From CAMBDR01 sp046597185 (GTDB taxonomy: Bacteria; Pseudomonadota; Gammaproteobacteria; Burkholderiales; Burkholderiaceae_D): a DNA stretch of 6,237 nucleotides. The notes beneath the pieces are model-generated. The model ran no database searches, was not told the origin of the DNA, and was given only the letters and a program-made list of their open reading frames with translations. The position numbers and the translations under genes were made by a program. This document shows positions 1 to 4,208 of the stretch, piece by piece (position 1 is the first letter of the stretch; the number at the start of each line of letters is the position of its first letter). Location of the stretch: assembly GCA_046597185.1 (NCBI GenBank), contig JBKJLF010000504.1:1-6237 (forward strand), read 5' to 3'.

Positions 1-300
1 GAAGTGAGACCAAGGGGAAGTCTGCCCGCTTTCGCGTGGAATAATGTTGCAATCCCTATCCACGTCATTACAACGTGACATTCGCTTTTTCCCCGATCCT
101 GTGCTCGCACCACCGTAGGCAGTACTATACCCCGCATCTTTCGATACTTCGTTACGTTGTCGGGGCCGCTCTTTATTCAGGCCCCTAGATTCGCCCAGTG
201 ACATGGGCGGTTCCTTCAATTAAGCGGAACAGTTTTAACAAGCGACTTCGTGTCGCGGATAAACCGGGTTGAACTTAACCGACGGCAAGCGGCGGCTACT
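1..300 (-). ncRNA. Hairpin-dense segment, possible partial group II intron or other structured RNA
   Basis: Read on the minus strand, this segment is crowded with short perfect stems. They are GCGAC/GTCGC (242-256), GTTCC/GGAAC (210-230), CGCCCA/TGGGCG (192-209), GGGGCC/GGCCCC (162-185), a GTATC-GAAA-GATGC hairpin (134-147) and a CGC-GAAA-GCG hairpin (27-36). GAAA tetraloops form only if the minus strand is transcribed, which fixes the likely orientation. Such density, with two GNRA loops, is typical of large structured RNAs such as the 5' domains of group II introns. No GUGYG intron start and no domain V is visible, so the identity is an inference. Composition changes to AT-rich near 300, which may mark the element's edge. 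A minus-strand frame from ATG at 204 is also open to the left edge for 68 codons, rich in Arg, Lys, Ser and Gly and resembling no family I know. A partial gene is therefore the alternative. Confidence 0.35.
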
Positions 301-627
301 ATTGGGATTGTATAATAGTTGTGATTTCAAATCATACATGTCTTGCATAACTGGTGAATTATTTAACATTGTTATCCAGCACGAAGTAAAACAGTTTCGC
401 TTTGAATTGACCATAACAGTGTTGAAAAAATCAAACTGTTATGCAATAAATATAGCGAAATTGAATCTTTTTTAGTTTCCTTTTTTGCTCCATACTTTCT
501 CACATTCTTTACCTGACGGCGCGCTTCGGAAGCGGTGCAAGAAGCTAAGCCAGGTTTTGAAAAAATCAGAGGGCAATTGATTGATGTGATCTTTAATCGA
601 ATCTGACCTCATTTCCCGACCACAAAT
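301..627. other. AT-rich intergenic stretch without a convincing gene
   Basis: This stretch separates the structured left-edge segment from the haloperoxidase. Two short frames exist, 269-475 on plus (TTG start) and 472-678 on minus, but neither has a ribosome binding site or family resemblance. What it does hold is a strong hairpin at 412-443, a TATAAT hexamer at 310-315 without a good -35 partner, and at 597-613 a copy of a short sequence also found at 3879-3895. No transcription start can be assigned. Confidence 0.5.
412..443. repeat. Long perfect-stem hairpin with A5 loop
   Basis: CATAACAGT (412-420) pairs perfectly with ACTGTTATG (435-443). Inside it TTGA (422-425) pairs with TCAA (431-434), leaving an AAAAA loop and one bulged G at 421. 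That gives a 13-bp stem in AT-rich DNA. A T-run occurs only at 467-472, too far away for a standard intrinsic terminator. It may be an operator, an RNA hairpin or the scar of an element. The function is unknown. Confidence 0.6.
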
Positions 628-645
628 TGCGCAATATTTTGCGCA
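628..645. promoter_or_regulatory. Perfect 7-bp inverted repeat just upstream of the haloperoxidase
   Basis: TGCGCAA (628-634) and TTGCGCA (639-645) form a perfect inverted repeat around TATT. It ends 12 bases before the ribosome binding site of the haloperoxidase gene. Its position and symmetry suit a dimeric regulator's operator or a leader hairpin. Which regulator binds it, if any, cannot be told. Confidence 0.4.
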
Positions 646-657
646 TATGATAATTAA

Positions 658-662
658 AGGAG
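658..662 (+). promoter_or_regulatory. Ribosome binding site of the haloperoxidase
   Basis: AGGAG lies six bases (TAAAAC) ahead of the ATG at 669. This is a near-ideal Shine-Dalgarno sequence and spacing, and it fixes the start codon. Confidence 0.85.
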
Positions 663-668
663 TAAAAC

Positions 669-2009
669 ATGGATGCAATTTTGTATTGGAATCAAGTAGC
701 CCTGGATGTCACTAAGGCCGATTTTACAACCAGTGACCCAGCGGTCAATCCGACCCCGGAGCAGGGCGGGCCGACCCGCACTTCGAGGGCGCTGGCGATC
801 GTGCATCTGGCAATGTACGATGCCTGGGCCGGGATTCAAGGTGGACCAAAGTATCTTACTTATAGTGCCGATGAAGCGCCTTGCATGACCAATGATTTGC
901 CGAGCGCGCAAATTGCAGTGGCGACAGCGGCATGTATGACAATGATTGCGCTGTTTAGCCGCCAGACCAACGATCTGTGGAAAGAGCACGGCAAATTTGT
1001 GGCCGCTGTGGGCGCTCAGAACACGCAAATTTCGTGCGGCATCAGCTATGGTTCAATGGTGGCGGCGAAAATGCTGGCGGCCCGCGACAATGACGGTTCC
1101 GGCGCGTCCAATAGTGCTCATGTGCCCAATGTCGGGGCGGGTCATCATCGTCCTGATCCCACCAGCCCGGCCCAGGGTTATCTTGGCCCGCTATGGGGCA
1201 CAGTGAAGCCGTTTGGGATCGAAAAACTGACATCGAGAGTGCCCGGCTCACCACCGCCGAAGTTAAATTCCCGGGCTTATGCCGAGAACTACAAAAAAGT
1301 GTTTGAAAAAGGCCGCAACCAAGGCGGCACCCGGACTGCCGAGGAAACCACCATCGGCCTGTTTTGGGCTTACGACGGTGCTCGTAATATTGGTGTGCCG
1401 CCGCGTTTGTATAATCAGGTGGTACGGGCGATTTCGAAGAAAAAGTGCGTTTCCGAAGCCGACAATGCCAAGTTGTTTGCGATAATCAATGTGGCGATGG
1501 CCGACGCCGGGATTCAGGCATGGGCTGAAAAGTATAAATACAATATCTGGCGTCCGGTGGTGGGCATCCGCGAGGCCGACGCGGGTTGGGGGCCGACTGG
1601 CCAGGGTGATGATAATCCTAAAACGGTGGGTGATCCGTATTGGCTGCCATTGGGCGTGCCAGCCACTAATCAACCGGCCAAAGCCGCTACTACCCCGAAC
1701 TTCCCTGCCTATCCATCCGGCCATGCGACCTTCGGCACAGCGGCCTTGCGGGCAGCAGCCAATGTGCTGTCATTGCCAGATTCGTTCGAATTCAGCATGG
1801 TGTCCGAAGAGTTGGACGGCGAAGCCGTGGGCGCGACTGGCGTGCGCACCCGGCATGAACGCAAGCTCACTATCGGCAGCGCGATTGAAGAGAATGTGCT
1901 TAGTCGTGTGTATTTGGGCGTGCATTGGGAGTTCGATGGCCGTGAGGGCCAAAACAACGGCCAAATTATCGGTAAATTGATCGCTGAAAACTTCCCACGT
2001 TTGTGCTAG
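669..2009 (+). CDS. Vanadium-dependent haloperoxidase (PAP2 superfamily)
   Basis: This 446-residue protein belongs to the vanadium haloperoxidase/acid phosphatase superfamily. Characterised members bind vanadate and use hydrogen peroxide to oxidise halide to hypohalous acid; some bacterial relatives act on other substrates. All core site residues are visible: Lys288 and Arg295 in KYKYNIWRP, Ser350-Gly351-His352 in FPAYPSGHATFG, and Arg413 with the catalytic His419 in RVYLGVHW. They match K353, R360, S402, G403, H404, R490 and H496 of fungal vanadium chloroperoxidase in order and spacing. Phe345 sits where chloroperoxidase has Phe397 and algal bromoperoxidases have His, so the site is of the chloroperoxidase kind. 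The N-terminal half is helical and carries no metal ligands. No signal peptide or membrane segment is seen, so it is probably cytoplasmic unless exported by another route. Start choice rests on the strong AGGAG. It is transcribed alone and converges on the lipoprotein gene. Family assignment is secure; the halide or substrate is not. Confidence 0.93.
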   Translation: MDAILYWNQVALDVTKADFTTSDPAVNPTPEQGGPTRTSRALAIVHLAMYDAWAGIQGGPKYLTYSADEAPCMTNDLPSAQIAVATAACMTMIALFSRQTNDLWKEHGKFVAAVGAQNTQISCGISYGSMVAAKMLAARDNDGSGASNSAHVPNVGAGHHRPDPTSPAQGYLGPLWGTVKPFGIEKLTSRVPGSPPPKLNSRAYAENYKKVFEKGRNQGGTRTAEETTIGLFWAYDGARNIGVPPRLYNQVVRAISKKKCVSEADNAKLFAIINVAMADAGIQAWAEKYKYNIWRPVVGIREADAGWGPTGQGDDNPKTVGDPYWLPLGVPATNQPAKAATTPNFPAYPSGHATFGTAALRAAANVLSLPDSFEFSMVSEELDGEAVGATGVRTRHERKLTIGSAIEENVLSRVYLGVHWEFDGREGQNNGQIIGKLIAENFPRLC

Positions 2010-2011
2010 GC

Positions 2012-2063
2012 GGCATCCGCCATGACCCGGATGCCCCCTGCGTGAAGCGCGGGGGCATGCCGG
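2012..2063. terminator. GC-rich hairpins in the convergent gap, probable bidirectional terminator
   Basis: Three bases after the haloperoxidase stop there are two overlapping stems. Stem A is GGCATCCG (2012-2019) with CGGATGCC (2028-2035). Stem B is ATGCCCCC (2031-2038) with GGGGGCAT (2051-2058), extended by CCGG (2027-2030) with CCGG (2060-2063) across one bulged G. They share 2031-2035, so only one can form at a time. Placement between converging genes suits transcription termination in both directions, but no T-run follows on either strand, so a canonical intrinsic terminator is not shown. Confidence 0.5.
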
Positions 2064-2081
2064 GGTATCTCTGTTCATTGC

Positions 2082-2099
2082 GGTGATACGCTCATCACC
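2082..2099. terminator. Small hairpin touching the likely lipoprotein stop
   Basis: GGTGAT (2082-2087) pairs with ATCACC (2094-2099) around ACGCTC. The right arm overlaps the TAG at 2101-2099 that would end the frame-corrected lipoprotein gene. It may help end minus-strand transcription, although no T-run follows. Confidence 0.3.
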
Positions 2100-2138
2100 T
2101 ATTTGGTGGCGCAGGTAAAACTGCTTGCCAGATTGGCG

Positions 2139-2972
2139 TTACCGCTGCCCGCGTATTTTGGCCCGCAAGCCCCATTCGTGATAGTCCCTGGCACTGACTT
2201 TGTCCCAACCGTGATGGCATTTGCTGCCAGCTTTTGCAACCAAAGGGGCGCTGGCATAGGCCCAAGTGATCTGGTTCGCAGAAACATTCTTAATCGCGGT
2301 GTTGTTGAAGAAGACCCAAGCAGGCTGTGAATAGTTATTCGTGACATTGACAGACCCCCAGCCAAAGTACGGTTGCTGCGGGTTGGTGTTTTTGTAGAAA
2401 CTGGTGCCCACGATTCTGTTTGAATAGGCTTTGGTGTCATGACCCGCAGCCAGATTGATCCCGTTCCCCGAATGGGAGACGATCTGGTTCGAATAGATGT
2501 TGACGAATGCGGTGGCAGTTGCCGCAGTATCAGACTGCTTGCCATCCATTGTGATCCCTGCTGCACCGTATTGGGTTGCAATCGGATTGGCCACATAGCC
2601 AATGCAGTGATTAATTGAGACGTTGGTATGGAGCGTACTCCACGCATTGACCAGATCGCTTGCCCCGGTCATGACACAGTTTTGAATAACAACCGGATCA
2701 GTGGTTGCAATAATAACTACTGGCGCTGTCGGATCAGTGCTGACCCATGTTCCTGAGTAGGTGCCACCAGCAGTAATCAGGCAAGGTGTATTGCCGGACT
2801 TTACACACTTTCCTGTTACGATTGCTGCCATTTTCTTTGCAGTTGCGGCATCCGCCAATGAAACGGATGTGGATTGACGGTTAACAGCCCCACCACCACA
2901 TCCGGAAATTGCTGCTATTAAAATGACAATGCAACCCTTGCAACCCAGGCCAACCAGGAATCGACTTAACAT
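2139..2972 (-). CDS. Secreted lipoprotein with parallel beta-helix fold, C-terminus apparently frameshifted
   Basis: As written, this encodes 277 residues. A short positive start, a hydrophobic stretch and the lipobox I22-S23-G24-C25 mark a signal-peptidase II lipoprotein, with mature Cys25 followed by three Gly. Gly at position +2 does not signal inner-membrane retention, so an outer-membrane location is likely. Residues about 80-240 show short strand-turn rungs with NxI/NxIV patterns (VNIYSNQIVSHSGNGINL, AYSNRIVGT, VSANQITW), typical of right-handed parallel beta-helix (pectate-lyase-like) proteins. No catalytic signature of a lyase or other enzyme is recognised, so polysaccharide binding or cleavage is only a possibility. 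After Ser250 the frame turns into Arg/His/Trp-rich sequence. One fewer A in AGCAAATGCC (about 2220-2222) would instead give a 290-residue protein ending at 2099 with two more cysteines. The start is supported by GGAGT six bases upstream. The ATG overlaps the stop of an IS4 transposase stump. Confidence 0.75.
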   Translation of the reverse strand: MLSRFLVGLGCKGCIVILIAAISGCGGGAVNRQSTSVSLADAATAKKMAAIVTGKCVKSGNTPCLITAGGTYSGTWVSTDPTAPVVIIATTDPVVIQNCVMTGASDLVNAWSTLHTNVSINHCIGYVANPIATQYGAAGITMDGKQSDTAATATAFVNIYSNQIVSHSGNGINLAAGHDTKAYSNRIVGTSFYKNTNPQQPYFGWGSVNVTNNYSQPAWVFFNNTAIKNVSANQITWAYASAPLVAKAGSKCHHGWDKVSARDYHEWGLRAKIRGQR

Positions 2973-3342
2973 TAAATAACTCCATTAGGGTTGTAACGAT
3001 GAATAAAAACCACCTCATCGCATACCAGGCTCGACACCATGTTCAGCGGCAATCGCAAACGTGCGCTGCAATATGCTCCCGTATTGATACTACATGGTGG
3101 CAAACCACTCAACTGGCGCTTTATGGCTGTGTCATTGACAATGCCTTGGCATGACTGGTCCGGCTTCATGGCTTGCGCCATAAACATCGCTAGCGTTTCG
3201 GTCGCAGGGAACAGCCGTATGCGTTCATGGGGCGCGTATTGGTTTCCAATAACTCAGGCGAGTCGAGTAAATTAGTAAAACTATGCACATCACTGGTGCG
3301 CATGAAATGTTGGATGCGAGCAGCCTGAACGGTTATTGCCAT
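2972..3342 (-). pseudogene. N-terminal remnant of an IS4-family transposase, frameshifted and truncated
   Basis: The minus strand from ATG 3342 reads MAITVQAARIQHFM and on to LLDSPELLETNTRP. It then continues in another frame as HERIRLFPATETLAMFMAQAM, DQSCQGIVNDTAIKRQLSGL and PPCSINTGAYCSARLRLP to the stop at 2974-2972. The SPELLE, LFPATETLxMFxxQ, SCQxxVN and NTGAYCxARxRLP blocks, in this order, are what I recognise from the N-terminus of IS4-family DDE transposases. The two parts join across CCCC (3229-3232): one more C would restore a single frame, since the second frame has its own TGA just upstream. After MVSSLV the likeness ends, and about 19 unrelated codons lead to the stop. The whole catalytic DDE domain is missing, so the copy cannot transpose. 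No terminal inverted repeats could be identified. Assignment rests on motif memory, not on a search. Confidence 0.7.
2979..2983 (-). promoter_or_regulatory. Ribosome binding site of the lipoprotein
   Basis: On the minus strand GGAGT lies six bases (TATTTA) before the ATG at 2972. It sits inside the last codons of the transposase-stump frame, which ends TAATG across the start codon. Initiation is thus supported independently, and translational coupling is also possible. Confidence 0.75.
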
Positions 3343-3553
3343 TGGATTTTCCCCAAAAGCAACAGTAAACGCTTTTTTGAGAAGTTTACAAGCATTAAAT
3401 GCTTAAAAAAATAACTAAATAATGAATTAAATTAAATAAAATAAATTTAATTGATATATTTTATCAATTGCAAGCTTCAAGATAGTTGATGCGTTATCGA
3501 TTTTACGGCTTAAATATGCAGCTTTGAGCAACAAGCTTTTATGGTCTTTTTGA
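3343..3553. other. Very AT-rich gap upstream of the IS4 stump
   Basis: No gene is visible. The stretch holds AAGCATT-A-AATGCTT (3390-3404), GTAAAC/GTTTAC (3366-3389) and AATGATA-type symmetry: AATTGATA (3449-3456) with TATCAATT (3462-3469). They may belong to the IS end or its promoter, or merely reflect AT-rich DNA. No T-run follows these stems in either direction. Confidence 0.45.
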
Positions 3554-3807
3554 AACTATTCAGCACGCCAGGAGCCGTCCTCGGATCACCATCCGACGGA
3601 TCGCCGCCCGACGGATCGCCGCCCGACGGATCGCCGCCCGGTCGGCCCCGAGGGTTTTGTTGGAAATCCAGTACATCATCCTCGTGCAAAGCAAGGCAGA
3701 GTTGGCGCTACGCGAAATGAACAAACTGGATTCCGGTGCGCCGGACCGCCGCCAAAAGCATGCGGGAATGACCGGGCGGCGATCCGCGTGGTGAGGGCTG
3801 AATAGTT
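3554..3807. mobile_element. Nested inverted-repeat element, MITE-like or REP-cluster-like
   Basis: Three pairs of arms are nested in the same order. The outer pair is AACTATTCAGC (3554-3564) with GCTGAATAGTT (3797-3807). The middle pair is GGATCGCCGCCCGGTC (3628-3643) with GACCGGGCGGCGATCC (3770-3785), 16 bp perfect. The inner pair is GGAAATCCAGT (3662-3672) with ACTGGATTCC (3725-3734), one base different in length. The DNA is GC-rich inside AT-rich flanks. The GGATTCC...GCGGGAATGAC portion (3728-3769) resembles the dispersed GGATTCC/GGGAATGAC repeats common in proteobacterial chromosomes. The minus-strand frame 3560-3820 crosses it but looks like chance coding of repeat DNA. A non-autonomous mobile element or a bacterial interspersed repeat cluster are both compatible. 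No target-site duplication was identified. Confidence 0.55.
3584..3643. repeat. Four 15-bp tandem units
   Basis: The units start at 3584, 3599, 3614 and 3629. Units 2 and 3 are identical (GATCGCCGCCCGACG). Unit 1 differs in a few places and unit 4 ends GGTC instead of GACG. The divisible-by-three period keeps frames open and makes an RRAAI peptide repeat on the minus strand, which explains the spurious ORF there. The last unit also serves as the left arm of the 16-bp inverted repeat, so the tandem units may have grown by slippage from that arm. Confidence 0.85.
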
Positions 3808-3816
3808 CCGATTTTT

Positions 3817-4065
3817 TCAAGCTGGCAATGGATTGTATCCAGTTGATTTATATGGATATTTTCTTAAGTAAGTGCCATTCGAGTCTGACCCCATTGATTC
3901 TGATTCTCCATTGATTCTGCGGCACACACCCCATTGATTATAATGTTTTAGGGCGATTGTTGCCTCGAATGTATGCGGATTGATGCTGCGCTTGGAAAAA
4001 TCAGGCTTCAAGGCGTGTTGATGCAAAAGATTGCCAAGGCTATTCAGCAATTGAGAAACCTTCAT
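3817..4065 (-). CDS. Hypothetical small protein, doubtful
   Basis: An 82-codon frame begins MKVSQLLNSLGNLLHQHALK and is not recognised. The first half has a mixed, protein-like composition. The second half runs through the CCATTGATT repeats and is probably not ancestral coding sequence. No ribosome binding site precedes the ATG, but the start overlaps (ATGA) the stop of a 27-codon minus-strand frame, 4145-4062. The pair lies downstream of the receptor gene. It may be the debris of an older gene or simply chance. Confidence 0.2.
   Translation of the reverse strand: MKVSQLLNSLGNLLHQHALKPDFSKRSINPHTFEATIALKHYNQWGVCRRINGESESMGSDSNGTYLRKYPYKSTGYNPLPA
3879..3939. repeat. Cluster of CCATTGATT repeats beginning with a TCTGACCCCATT motif
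   Basis: CCATTGATTCTG occurs at 3891-3902 and again at 3908-3919 (17-base step), with a third partial copy CCATTGATT at 3931-3939. The first copy follows TCGAGTCTGACCCCATT (3879-3895), whose near twin TCGAATCTGACCTCATT lies at 597-613 in the same orientation (15 of 17 bases equal). Sequences of the TCTGACCCCATT type recur around repeat-associated transposase loci in proteobacteria. That link is from memory and unproven here. Confidence 0.5.
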
Positions 4066-4208
4066 TTTTGGAATGCGCCCGTACCGGATTTGATGGCATC
4101 GATGTCATATTCGACGCCGACTAAATCATGGAAGCGGTTAAACATTGGATCGGTCCGGGGTCGTGTTTGCCTCCCAGACCGCCCACTTTGCCGTCGTCGC
4201 CGTCAGAA

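Noticed and set aside
310..315. TATAAT hexamer as a promoter
   Set aside because: No -35-like hexamer at 16-18 bases upstream, and the region is AT-rich enough for a chance match.
269..475. 68-codon plus-strand frame starting with TTG
   Set aside because: No ribosome binding site, very AT-rich, crosses the 412-443 hairpin, and resembles no known family.
627..654. TTGCGC and GATAAT as a sigma-70 promoter for the haloperoxidase
   Set aside because: The start site it implies would fall on the Shine-Dalgarno sequence, leaving no usable leader.
472..678. 68-codon minus-strand frame overlapping the haloperoxidase start
   Set aside because: It overlaps the start and ribosome binding site of a secure gene on the other strand, and no family is recognised.
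3039..3275. 78-codon plus-strand frame
   Set aside because: It is antisense to the IS4 transposase remnant, whose motifs are clear on the minus strand.
3584..3643. Possible CRISPR array
   Set aside because: The units are 15-bp direct tandem copies with no spacers between them.
3560..3820. 86-codon minus-strand frame with RRAAI repeats
   Set aside because: It is produced by the 15-bp tandem units and inverted arms of the palindromic element, with no start signal or protein-like character outside them.
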